A program made the translations under genes and the position numbers. Below are positions 25,575 through 33,889 of a stretch of 64,000 bases of DNA, one piece after another. Position 1 is the stretch's first letter. Every line of letters starts with the position of its first letter. The stretch is from JAPPFW01 sp965200835 (GTDB lineage Bacteria; Actinomycetota; Acidimicrobiia; Spongiisociales; Spongiisociaceae). Below the pieces are notes generated by a model that had not been told where the DNA came from, did not search any database, and saw only the letters and a program-made list of their open reading frames with translations. The stretch covers positions 1,178,001 to 1,242,000 of the forward strand of contig OZ241390.1 in assembly GCA_965200835.1 (NCBI GenBank). Reading direction: 5' to 3'.

Positions 25575-27662
25575 ATGACAGGACTCTTCCAACGTTCAGC
25601 GGTGCTCTCGGCATTGATGATGGTGGCTGCTGTGCTGACGCTTTCGCCCGCACCGGCTCCGGCCCTGGTGGGGGCCGACAATCCTGCCGCCTACTCCGCC
25701 TGCGTGGGGCCGGCTACCGCTTCGGCCGGTCTGGTGGATACGGTCGGTCATTTCGCCGAGGAGGCGATCGATTGCCTGGTGTACTACGGGATTTCTTCAG
25801 GTACGTCACCTGTGCATTTCTCGCCCGACGTCCCGATCACTAGGGCGCAGATGGCGGTGTTCCTGGCCAGGGCCGCGATTCCGGCCGGCATCGACCTGCC
25901 GGCTGCGACGGATCAGGGATTCCGCGACCTCGACCTGGCTCCCGCGGTGCAGGATGCGGTCAACCAGATCGCCGCCCTCGGAATATCGCGGGGTACTTCG
26001 CCGACCACCTTCCATCCGCAAGTGCCGATGGATCGCAGGCAGATGGTCCTGTTCCTGTACCGGTTCCTGCTGCTGAGCCCCACGGGACCGGGTGGATATG
26101 ATGCCAGCCTGGTAACGCCCGACCACCGGGTGTTCCGGGATCTCGATCAAGAGTCCGCCAATGTGGTCACTGCTATCCATGTGATGTACGAGATGGGGGT
26201 GACCGCCGGGCGGACAGCCAGCACCTTCGCCCCGGATGCTCTCGTGACCCGGGGCCAGATGGCGCTGTTCATGACCAAGGCGCTTTCCCACACCAACGCC
26301 CGTCCCACCGGAGTGAGCATTCAGAGCACCACGGGTGTTATTTCTGCCGGGGACACCCTCGAATTACACATCTCGGCTCGGAACAACCAATTCGAACCGA
26401 TCACCAACTCCATCGTCGATGTGTTCTCCATCTCCGCTGACCGCCCGAAGCCCCATTTCGGCCCGGATGGAGCTTGTCTGGAGTGGGTGGAGGTAGTTGT
26501 CAGCAGGCTGGTTTGCCAGATCGATCGGACAGATGAGCGTCTGGACGATATGGGGAATCTGTCGGTCGTGATCGAGCCCACGGACGACATGTCAGTGTGG
26601 GCATGGCGGGGCTCGTTGGGCCAGCATTTCCGGATCGACCAAACCGTCGCTGGTTCCATAGACATCAAGGTGGTCAAACCGGCGACGGCGGTGAGAGTCC
26701 GGGACGGCATGAAGCACACCGCTCGATTCCTGAGGCTGGGCGATGCGGTAGAGGTGTCTATGCAGCTGATCGACGACGGTGGCACTCCGGTTGCTGAACC
26801 GGGCGTGCGGATCTTTGTCACTACCACCTACCACACCAATGGGGTCAGTGAGCAGACCACCTTGAGGACCTACCGGACGGATGCTGCCGGACAAGTGGTC
26901 GTGCCGTTCGTGGCGGCCGATCCGAGGCGCACCAGCCCCGACGACTCGGTTGCGCTGGATCTGGATGTGCGGGCGGGCCGGTTGGAGATCCTGGACCGTA
27001 CCACTTTGAGGGTGGTAGCCGACGACCCCTATGAGAACCTCGATCCGATGATCATGTGGTCCGAGCGGGAGCCCGAGCCTCAAACCCTCCTGTTGCGCCA
27101 GTCGTCGGTCTACAACGAGGTAGCCAGGTCGGCCCCCAGTCCGGTCAACGTGCTGAGGGCGACCCTGACTGATCAGTACGGCGATCCGGTGGCCAACACC
27201 ACCATCGACTTCTTCTCCAACCAGCCGTCCGGCCTGGGTGCCTCGGGAAGGTCTCTGGTGACCGACAGAAGTGGCAGGGTCAGTGTGCGCTACCTGTGGG
27301 ACAGTTACGAGGGAGCGTCGGAGTATGTGTCGGCGGAGACCATGGACGGGAGCGTGTCCGCTTCGGACCTCCACCACTACTGGGCGGTCCCCCGAGACGA
27401 GGGAGCTACAGCACTCGGGGTGGCGATTCTGCACAGCGATATATACAGAAACGCCATCATCCACAACGCCACTGCACCATTGCTGCTTCGCTACGACAGC
27501 AACGACCGGTTCTCGATAGAGCATCAGGAGGTCTCCATGGAGGCCTTCGAAAGGGCGCTCACCTCCGGTGACTACGAGCGGTTCACCTACATCGCCTACT
27601 CGACCGACCCCGCCGAGGTCGTCTCCTTCGACTTAACCAACACCAGGTTCGCCAGCCTGTAG
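25575..27662 (+). CDS. Secreted SLH-domain surface protein 3
   Basis: Third paralogue, 695 residues. It has a signal peptide (SALMMVAAVLTLSPAPAPAL), SACVGPATASAGLVDT and three SLH repeats (YYGISSGTSPVHFSPDVP, QIAALGISRGTSPTTFHP, YEMGVTAGRTASTFAPDA). Ig-like regions follow, with FLRLGDAVEVSMQLIDDGGT and LTDQYGDPVANTTIDFFSN. It lacks the hairpin terminator seen after the first two genes. Its last 24 codons and following 70 bases are repeated at 29433-29573. Confidence 0.87.
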   Translation: MTGLFQRSAVLSALMMVAAVLTLSPAPAPALVGADNPAAYSACVGPATASAGLVDTVGHFAEEAIDCLVYYGISSGTSPVHFSPDVPITRAQMAVFLARAAIPAGIDLPAATDQGFRDLDLAPAVQDAVNQIAALGISRGTSPTTFHPQVPMDRRQMVLFLYRFLLLSPTGPGGYDASLVTPDHRVFRDLDQESANVVTAIHVMYEMGVTAGRTASTFAPDALVTRGQMALFMTKALSHTNARPTGVSIQSTTGVISAGDTLELHISARNNQFEPITNSIVDVFSISADRPKPHFGPDGACLEWVEVVVSRLVCQIDRTDERLDDMGNLSVVIEPTDDMSVWAWRGSLGQHFRIDQTVAGSIDIKVVKPATAVRVRDGMKHTARFLRLGDAVEVSMQLIDDGGTPVAEPGVRIFVTTTYHTNGVSEQTTLRTYRTDAAGQVVVPFVAADPRRTSPDDSVALDLDVRAGRLEILDRTTLRVVADDPYENLDPMIMWSEREPEPQTLLLRQSSVYNEVARSAPSPVNVLRATLTDQYGDPVANTTIDFFSNQPSGLGASGRSLVTDRSGRVSVRYLWDSYEGASEYVSAETMDGSVSASDLHHYWAVPRDEGATALGVAILHSDIYRNAIIHNATAPLLLRYDSNDRFSIEHQEVSMEAFERALTSGDYERFTYIAYSTDPAEVVSFDLTNTRFASL

Positions 27663-27731
27663 CATCCCGACGCCCCCCGCCTACCTCCACGAGGACGGCA
27701 ACGGCCCACAACCAGCCGCTGGATCAGCACC
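27590..27731 (+). repeat. About 140-bp direct duplication, copy A (SLH protein 3 end)
   Basis: The last 24 codons of SLH protein 3 (ending FDLTNTRFASL and the TAG) plus 69 bases of downstream DNA recur almost identically at 29433-29573. In both places the sequence leads toward a copy of the hairpin-preceded small gene. In copy B that second part is separated by an IS3-family insertion. Confidence 0.85.
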
Positions 27732-27756
27732 GTAATCTGTCACAGACGGGTGGTAA

Positions 27757-27774
27757 CTTTCGGTAAACCGAAAG
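27757..27774 (+). promoter_or_regulatory. 8-bp inverted repeat immediately 5' of a small gene
   Basis: ctttcggt-aa-accgaaag is a perfect inverted repeat that ends 12 bases before the GTG at 27787 and abuts its aggagg ribosome site. The second copy of the gene has a different but still paired sequence in the same place (30746-30762). It could be an RNA hairpin that masks the ribosome site or a repressor operator. Confidence 0.6.
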
Positions 27775-27786
27775 GAGGAGTCGCGA

Positions 27787-28011
27787 GTGGCACATGCCGG
27801 ATCTATGAAGGCCGAGGTCTTCAGGTTCATCGAGGAACGTCACAAGGCCGGGAAGGAACCGTTTGGGGGAGCGCTTGAGTTGGTGGCTCATATGGAAAGT
27901 GAGGAGACCGACCTTGAGGATTACGAGATTGGCGTCTCGATCGCTCGCCTAGTCCGTGAACGCCGGATTCGGTATGCCCCTGATGGCCTACGCCTCCGCA
28001 CACCAGAGTAG
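27787..28011 (+). CDS. Small winged-helix-like protein, intact family member
   Basis: A 74-residue protein starting at GTG 27787 after aaaggaggag. Sequence: MKAEVFRFIEERHKAG, ALELVAHMESEETDLEDYEI, then SIARLVRERRIRYAPDGLRL. Homologues lie at 22326 (fused to dgt sequence) and 30774 (frameshifted). The helix-helix-helix-basic strand pattern suggests a small DNA-binding or antitoxin-like protein, but I recognise no named family. The upstream hairpin and the tgtcacaga..ggtggtaactttc leader travel with the gene. Confidence 0.65.
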   Translation: MAHAGSMKAEVFRFIEERHKAGKEPFGGALELVAHMESEETDLEDYEIGVSIARLVRERRIRYAPDGLRLRTPE

Positions 28012-28088
28012 CGATGTGCAGGGAAGCTCGACGCCGGGTTGCCACACTCCCTGGGTACGTCAGGAGCATAGTGAAGAACGCTCCCGAC

Positions 28089-28920
28089 ATGCAGTACCGC
28101 AAGGGCATCACGCTCACTGCGCTGAACGACAAGTTCCCCACCGACGCTGCGGCTTAGGCGTGGTTCGGTGGGCGCCGCTGGCCGAACGGCCCGACTTGCC
28201 CGCATTGCGGTCACGACGATGTGCAACCGGCTGCGCGCACGACCCGATGCCGTCCCACGGGTGCTGCAAGCGATTCAGCGTGAAGGTCGGCACAGTCATG
28301 GAAGCATCCAACATCGGCTACCGGCTGTGGGCCATCGCCATCTACCTCGTGCTCACGAATCTCAAGGTATCTCTAGCATCAAGCGGCAATTAGTAACCCA
28401 AAGTGGCTAGACTACCGGTTACATGCAGAGACTAACAATCAACGGAACCTAGTTATTACATACATTCATAACAGTAACTTCGACGACCATGACACAGGCC
28501 TTTACCCGCATATTCAGCAACGTTTACGTACACCACCGATCTGGGTGCGACCCAATCAGTCGGGTGGCTCATGCTGCACCGCATCCGTGAAGCGATCGTG
28601 TCGCACCCTGACACGCTGTTTGCCGGACAGGTCGAAGTTGACGAAACCTACGTCGGTGGCAAGGCAAAAGAAACATCGCTCTGCGGGACCGGAAGCGACG
28701 GATTACCGGCAGGGGCGGCGTCGACAAGACTGCTGTCGTTGGTGTGCTCGATCGCTCGACCGCCCATGTGGTCGCTGGGCCGGTGACCGACACCGGCTCG
28801 CACGCTGGTCGAGCTGGCCCGCACCGGCTTCCCCATCGACACGATCCTGACCTGCCACGCCCCCGCGGGCATCAACCTCAGCCAGGACATCAGTATCAAC
28901 GAGAGCGTCATGGTGCTGCG
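28089..28920 (+). pseudogene. IS1595-family transposase remnant
   Basis: Segments in several frames give an IS1595 (ISXO2-like) transposase. MQYRKGITLTALNDKFPTDA is followed by an in-frame TAG, then WFGGRRWPNGPTCPHCGHDD (zinc ribbon) and FSVKVGTVMEASNIGYRLWA, then IAIYLVLTNLK. After a frameshift and an inserted block (28385-28527) come LMLHRIREAI and LFAGQVEVDETYVGGKAKET (catalytic domain start), then TAVVGVLDRSTAHVVAGPVT. At least one stop, three frameshifts and the insertion make it inactive. The later catalytic residues are not recognisable. Confidence 0.75.
28385..28527. other. About 143-bp AT-richer insert inside the IS1595 remnant
   Basis: The transposase sequence breaks after ISSIK and resumes at the DLGATQS equivalent (gatctgggtgcgacccaatc). 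The DNA between them is clearly richer in A and T than its surroundings, has no open frame of note and no obvious terminal repeats. Its origin is unknown. Confidence 0.5.
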
Positions 28921-29432
28921 CCGTGTCGCCGGACCCTGCCGACACCTCGATCGTGAGCCCCGACCGGTTCCCGCGCGGCGACGGCGAGGCCGCCGACTTG
29001 CTCGCCCGGATCGGCGGACGCTCAGACGGCGGCCTCGGAGACGGCTGGCGGGAGATGTCGCAGTGGCCGCGGGCGCGTGTCGCGAGAGGCGACTGTGGCG
29101 CGCCGCTATCTGCGGTCGACGCGACTAGCCGACGCCACCGCCTGCTACGCCGAGGATGAGAGGTTGAAGCCGCTGGCCGAAGCTGGCCTATCGGGGCACT
29201 CGACAGGCCAGCGGTTGAGCAATGGCTACCGCGGTTCAACTGACGGTGCGCCAGGAGCGTTCCCGCAGCTCGCTAACAAGGGCGGTGATGCTCAGACGAC
29301 AATCGAGGACGCACCCGACGAGCATTGGATTTGGACCAGGGGCGATCCGCCCATCCTGCGCAAGGCCGGTCATTGTCTCTTCACGGCGCGGCAGAGGACC
29401 TCGACGGGAAGATCGACAGCGGTAGCGACCGA
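28921..29432 (+). other. Scrambled remnants between IS1595 and the 140-bp repeat
   Basis: Short protein-like stretches in different frames (for example PDRFPRGDGEAADLLARIGG near 28958-29020 and FPIDTILTCHAPAGINLSQD near 28828-28885) suggest pieces of one or more former genes. I cannot assign them. One frame runs on into copy B of the SLH protein 3 end. Confidence 0.35.
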
Positions 29433-29573
29433 CATCGCCTACTCGACCGACCCCGCCGAGGTCGTCTCCTTCGACTTAACCAACACCAGGTTCGCCAGCC
29501 TGTAGCATCCCGGCGCCCTCCGCTACCTCCACGAGGACGGCAACGGCCCACAACCAGCCGCTGGATCAGCACC
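29433..29573 (+). repeat. About 140-bp direct duplication, copy B
   Basis: Near-identical to 27590-27731: 24 codons of the SLH protein 3 C-terminus with the stop, then flanking non-coding DNA. Differences are a few substitutions and a one- to two-base gap after the stop. The IS3-type remnant begins just after it. Confidence 0.85.
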
Positions 29574-29639
29574 ACCCTCGTGCGGCGGTGGTGTCGCAGT
29601 CGCCGGGTGGAGAAAGGGATCCCAACCAGCAGAGGCACG

Positions 29640-30700
29640 GGTGAGCTTCCCCCCTAACCGGGGAGGAGTTGTTCGTGTTCGGTGGGGCTGGTCACTCCTG
29701 GGGCTGGGTGGAGGTGTTGCTTGTTGTACCGGGTGTGGATCCAGTGGGGTGATTTCTTGTCGGGCTTAGTTGTGGGTGGTCCAATTTCGGTGGTTGATGA
29801 GTTCGTGGGTGAGGATCGAGAAGAACGATTCGGCTGGTGCGTTGTCCAAGGCGTTGCCGGTGCGGCCCGAAGATCGGCGGATGCCTAGCCGGCGGCAGGC
29901 GGTGGCGAAGGCTTTGGATGTGTATTGGGATCCTTTTGTCGGTGTGGAAGATGATTCCTTCCATTCGACCGTGGTGGTGGGCGACGGCCATGTGGAGGGT
30001 GTGTAGCCAACTGGGTGGTGGGATGCCGGTTTGAGGTAGCAGAATCTGAGCATCCGGCGGGAGAGGACAGGTCCCTGAACGGTGGCGAGGAACACTGGGC
30101 CTTCTGTGGTGTCGATGTGTTTGAAGTTCCCCACACACCACTTCTGGTTGATCTCCGTGGCTCCGAAGTCCCGTTTCAGGAGATCACCGGGTGCGGCTTC
30201 GGTGTTTGGTCTGGTGAGGCCCCTTTGGTGCGATGCCGGCGGCGGACGCAGAGACCCTGACGTGCCATCGAAGACCCCACGGTCCTGTTTCGATACCAGG
30301 AACTTTCTCCGCGTCGGAGCTGGGCACAGACCTGCGGTGACCCGTAGGTCCCACCGGAGGTTTCGAACACCTTCTTGACCTCGGTGTCGACCAACTGGCG
30401 ACGCTGCTGCTGGGCGGTCGGAGGCCGGTTCAGATACTTCCAGAACCACGAAGAAGGAACCCCGAATGCTCTGCACGCCACCGCATGCCGGATTCCGTGG
30501 TCGGTCCTCTGGGAAGTGATGAACCCTCCGGTCACCACATGGCCTCGTCAACCTGAAGAACCAACCGATTCGTTAGAGCACATCACGCTCCATCTCCAAC
30601 CTCCCAAGCCACCTGAGCCACCGGACGGCCCGTCTCCCTCACAGTCCGCACAGCCCCAGCACCCAACTGCAGAAACGGAGGCAATCTCACTGGATCACCC
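29640..30700 (-). pseudogene. IS3-family element remnant (orfA tail and frameshifted orfB)
   Basis: On the minus strand a short orfA-like piece (AVRTVRETGRPVAQVAWEVG, about 30690-30585) precedes orfB. The orfB parts lie in two or more frames: HAVACRAFGVPSSWFWKYLN and VFETSGGTYGSPQVCAQLRR; then LLKRDFGATEINQKWC; then the DDE core with FKHIDTTEGPVFLATV (Asp), TPTKGSQYTSKAFATACRRL (Asp region, damaged) and TGNALDNAPAESFFS (Glu). Repeated frameshifts mean no functional transposase. The element separates copy B of the 140-bp repeat from the second hairpin/small-gene copy. Confidence 0.78.
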
Positions 30701-30745
30701 GAAATACCGGATCGGTGCCGTAGGTTTGTCACAGATGGGTGGTAA

Positions 30746-30762
30746 CTTTCGATAGTCGAAGG
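30746..30762 (+). promoter_or_regulatory. Inverted repeat before the second small-gene copy
   Basis: ctttcga-tag-tcgaagg pairs over seven positions (one G-U). The bases differ from the 27757-27774 copy yet pairing is kept, and it again abuts ggagga of the ribosome site. Confidence 0.55.
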
Positions 30763-30773
30763 AGGACCCACCA

Positions 30774-30993
30774 GTGGCATATGCCGGATCTATGAAGGCC
30801 GAGGTCTTCAGGTTTACCGAGGAACGTCACAAGGCCGGGAAGAAACCGTTTGGCGGCGGCGCCTGAGTTGGTGGCTCATATGGAAGGTGAGGAGACCGAC
30901 CTTGAGGATTACCAGATTGGTGTCTCGATCGCTCGCCTAGTCCGTGAACGCCGGATTTGGTACGCCCCTGATGGCCTACGTCTCCTAGAGTAG
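30774..30993 (+). pseudogene. Second copy of the small winged-helix-like gene, frameshifted
   Basis: GTG 30774 starts AYAGSMKAEVFRFTEERHKAG, close to the gene at 27787. A length change in a ggcggcggc run near 30857 then shifts the frame to an early TGA. The rest of the family sequence (LVAHMEGEETDLEDYQIGVS, then IARLVRERRIWY) continues in another frame to a TAG at 30991-30993. Confidence 0.75.
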
Positions 30994-31029
30994 ATGCCAC
31001 TAGTGACTGCTGCCGAGGCTCCGAGTCAA

Positions 31030-31163
31030 CCTTCACGGAGAGTGGATCGCTCCTCCGGGGGGCAATGCTGGCATTCCTGCTCCGCGGAACGATGAGGCCG
31101 AGGAAGCCCATGCCGCTGCAATCGGATACCGTTCCGACTCACTCATTGTCCGAGGGGACGAGT
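31030..31163 (+). pseudogene. Possible 3' remnant of an unidentified gene
   Basis: A frame ending at the TGA 31161-31163 reads LHGEWIAPPGGNAGIPAPRN, then DEAEEAHAAAIGYRSDSLIV and RGDE. This has good codon composition and looks like a genuine protein C-terminus, 10 bases upstream of the next gene. There is no start, and the upstream part is missing, so it is probably the tail of a truncated partner gene. Confidence 0.4.
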
Positions 31164-31173
31164 GAGGTGCAGA

Positions 31174-32470
31174 CATGACAGCAGAAGTCGCAATCCTCAA
31201 TCGCACAGCTGTGGCCATCGCAGCGGACAGCGCGGTTACGTTGGCTGGGCCGGTTGGCAAGATTTGCAACACCGCCAACAAGCTATTTGCCTTTCCCAAG
31301 CCGAACCGATAGCAGTGATGTTCTACGGAGCAGCTGACTTCGAAGGAATCCCGTGGGAAACGATCGTCAAGGAGTACCGCCGCAAGCTGTCCTTGTACTC
31401 CTATAATACGGTGGACGAGCATGCTCAGGGGTTTACTAACTATCTCGCATCCCTTATAGACTATATTCCTGCCAGGTCACAAAGGGAGAGTTCGAGGATT
31501 CGAAACACGGCGCGATCGGAACTTGGGATGATAGTGAGTAGAATTAATGAAGAGTCACGAGATAACCCTTCGTATCTAACCGACAACGTTCTTACAGATA
31601 TTGTCTTGGATCTGATCAGGTCACGGATTAGTACGCTGGAGTCTAGTACGGATGAACCCTGGTTCAGTGTGTCCGAAGCTGCCGAAGCGTGCCAGCCGAG
31701 CTATTGATGACTGGGAAGCGATAGTGGCTGAGAGCTTGAGGGGCCTACCAGTGACTGAAGCCCTACCAGTGACTGAAGAAGTCGTAGAGGATACGAGGGA
31801 ACTAGTCTATACCTCCCTTAGAATGGCGAGGTCTCCGTCGTCGGCTGGAGTCGTAATCGCTGGCTTCGGCAAAGCACCGCTATTTCCTGCGCTGTCCCAC
31901 TACTTTGTGGACGGTGTAGTTGCTAATAGAGTCCGCATGAGAAGTATAGAGAGTGTATTAGTAGACGACGATATGGATGGGTTCATTCGTCCATTTGCTC
32001 AGCAGGGTGTGGTTCAAACTTTTATGAATGGCTTGGATCCTCGTTATCACCGTGAAATTCGGGAGTTTATTAGTGAGACTTTCAGGCTACTGACCGATGA
32101 CATTGATGGCCTTTATGGGACCTGCTGTCTCCTGAAGATCATCGCCGATTGAAGATCCAGATAGATCCTGCAAGAGGGACGATCGTAAAAGCCTTTGAGA
32201 GACTGCTGCGGCATCTACTTAAGACAACCTGGAGCCGATTATGTGGGTTGTCTCTTCATTACCAAAGTAAGAATTGGCTGAGCTGGCCGAAGCCCTCGTG
32301 AGCCTAACTTCATTGAAGCATCGTGTAACACCGAAGGAGGAAACTGTAGGAGGACCGATTGACGTCGCGGTTATCTCGAAAGGTGACGGGTTTATCTGGA
32401 TAAAAAGGAAGCACTACTTTGATCCGGCGCTTAACGTCCGGTACTTGAGCGGGATCGAAGTCGCGGTGGA
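31174..32470 (+). pseudogene. Ntn-hydrolase (proteasome-like) family protein, frameshifted
   Basis: ATG 31174 begins TAEVAILNRTAVAIAADSAV, then TLAGPVGKICNTANKLF, the typical start of a widespread but uncharacterised family with proteasome-beta-like N-termini. One base is missing near 31291 (tttgcctttccc), so that frame stops at TAG 31309-31311. The protein continues in the next frame (VMFYGAADFEGIPWETIVKE). A second shift near 31690 leads to AIDDWEAIVAESLRGLPVTE and SAGVVIAGFGKAPLFPALSH. After a third break the C-terminus AELAEALVSLTSLKHRVTPK..DVAVISKGDGFIWIKRKHYF is found at 32274-32420. Base composition is more AT-rich than neighbours, which suggests transfer. Catalytic activity has not been shown for the family. 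Confidence 0.65.
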
Positions 32471-32496
32471 GAATGCTATCAAAGAAGGAGGGGATC

Positions 32497-32676
32497 ATGA
32501 ACAATCGAGATCAGGAGATGCTGGAGCGGTTCCGGCGAGAACAATCGAGGCCTAAGGATCTGCCACCTTACGACCCAGGCGATGAGCCAGGAAGGTACGG
32601 CCGTCGAGTGGCTCGATTGGCGTTTGAGAAAATACGTGAAGAACGTGAGGCGAGGACCGGTAGCGGGACGAGCTGA
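32497..32676 (+). CDS. Small hypothetical protein
   Basis: A 59-residue charged protein from ATG 32497, preceded by gaaggagggg. It reads NNRDQEMLERFRREQSRPKD, then LPPYDPGDEPGRYGRRVARL and a Lys/Glu-rich end. It lies directly after the Ntn-hydrolase-like remnant and may have been its co-transcribed neighbour. No family is recognised. Confidence 0.45.
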   Translation: MNNRDQEMLERFRREQSRPKDLPPYDPGDEPGRYGRRVARLAFEKIREEREARTGSGTS

Positions 32677-32988
32677 CCAGATGTATCGGCCGCTGTCTGA
32701 GTATGTCCGGCTAGTGCTCCCGAGTGTATGGAGACTTCTCCTTGACATCGAGGACGGACGCAGGATCTCGGCCGGGTGCGCCCGGCCGGGATATCTCGTA
32801 ACGCATGCAAGACCTATGCCCTGGAGCTGGACACGAACCGCCGGGTTCCGTATAGGGTCGCTGCGGTCAGCGACAAGTCGCCGATCACCGGTGAGCTGAC
32901 GCCAAGTCGGTCATCGTCCCAGGAGGGGTGCCGTTCAGGCTGTGGAAGACCGCGGTGTACACGGCTGGTAGAGTGAGACAAGACAATA
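32677..32988 (+). other. Gene-poor stretch with a possible remnant of the 34.7-35.3 kb gene
   Basis: No convincing gene. A segment near 32843-32900 (core agggtcgctgcggtcagc) resembles 35030-35080 inside the minus-strand gene at 34657-35337, including a 17-18 base identity. Read on the minus strand it gives a GDLSLTAATLYG peptide against GDRRLLLTAATLCG. It may be a decayed duplicate. Confidence 0.35.
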
Positions 32989-33453
32989 ATGATCTACTTA
33001 TCAGGTGTTACGGTACTATTGGTGCTAGGGTGGTTCCTGTTCCAAATAGGCGCGTGGGTCGGTAAGGTTAACGCTGATCAGGAAGACTTCGAGAGCTTTA
33101 TGGATGAGGTCAGGGCTGACCTCCGTGAGATCCGTTCAGCTGTTTGGGCCTTGCTGGGTCGACCGACACCGGCGAAAGGGGACGGCCGACTCCGGTTGGC
33201 CGACTACGGCGAGGACATTTCGGAGGCAGTGGATGCCACGTGGTGGGCGTCAGAACAGGTCGAAAACCTCAAACCGAGGGTTGCAGAAATGCGCCCCTAC
33301 GAAATCGAGGAGATCGCTTTCTCCCATGCCCGAGGAACTGAACTGATGCCTTCTATGCGGGATGCCATGTGGGAGCACAGTTACTCGGCGGAAGATGTCC
33401 GAGTCGTTCTGGGAATAGAGCTCCGTGATGAATTGCTGAAGAGCCAGGCCTAG
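32989..33453 (+). CDS. Conserved hypothetical protein with N-terminal membrane helix
   Basis: A 154-residue protein. One N-terminal membrane helix (YLSGVTVLLVLGWFLFQIGA) is followed by a short coiled segment (DFESFMDEVRADLREIRSAV). A helical domain then has the phrases GDGRLRLADYGEDISEAVDA, RPYEIEEIAF and DVRVVLGIELRDELLKSQA. I know this pattern from short conserved proteins of unknown function in many bacterial accessory regions (LRLTDxGxxIS, ELRDxLL). It is intact, unlike its upstream neighbours. Function cannot be assigned. Confidence 0.7.
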   Translation: MIYLSGVTVLLVLGWFLFQIGAWVGKVNADQEDFESFMDEVRADLREIRSAVWALLGRPTPAKGDGRLRLADYGEDISEAVDATWWASEQVENLKPRVAEMRPYEIEEIAFSHARGTELMPSMRDAMWEHSYSAEDVRVVLGIELRDELLKSQA

Positions 33454-33533
33454 AGGCTGAGGGGTCCCGGCGGCAGCCCACAACCCTCCTTTCACAGGCG
33501 ATCATTTCATGGCACGGTTGTCTAGTTGAGGCG

Positions 33534-33887
33534 TTAGGCGCCCGAGTATTCCCTTACTCTGTGTGCGAGTGTGAGCAGGCAGGTGTGGTGGCTAAGCATC
33601 TTGTGGAGCCTGGAGAGATTGCGCAACACTCGCACCTTCGCGTCGAGCGGATCTTTGGCGTCAACGGCTACGAGAACCAGGCCAAACTTGGAGGCGATCC
33701 CTTGAAGTTCAGGCTGCTCCAGCGTGTCCCGCCCAAAGAATATCACCGCGTGAAATCCCCGGTCGGCCGCTTTGCGCACGAGCTCTGCATCATCCACCGC
33801 ACCGCCGTCCCATCGGACCAACGTTACCTCCAGCGGTGCTTCGTCGGATAGGCTCCCAGGAAGGATGCTGTCATACAGGAGGCGCAC
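33534..33887 (-). CDS. Predicted PIN-like toxin of a toxin-antitoxin pair
   Basis: A 117-residue protein beginning MRLLYDSILPGSL, with acidic positions in DDAELV and IFFGRDTLEQPELQGIAS and a beta-strand VLVAVDAKDP. The small alpha/beta layout with an early Asp, a central acidic pair and an Asp after a strand fits PIN-like (DUF5615/Mut7-C type) nucleases. It starts two bases after the stop of a MerR-like gene, an arrangement typical of toxin-antitoxin operons. Assignment rests on pattern and context, not a full family match. Confidence 0.55.
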   Translation of the reverse strand: MRLLYDSILPGSLSDEAPLEVTLVRWDGGAVDDAELVRKAADRGFHAVIFFGRDTLEQPELQGIASKFGLVLVAVDAKDPLDAKVRVLRNLSRLHKMLSHHTCLLTLAHRVREYSGA

Positions 33888-33889
33888 GA

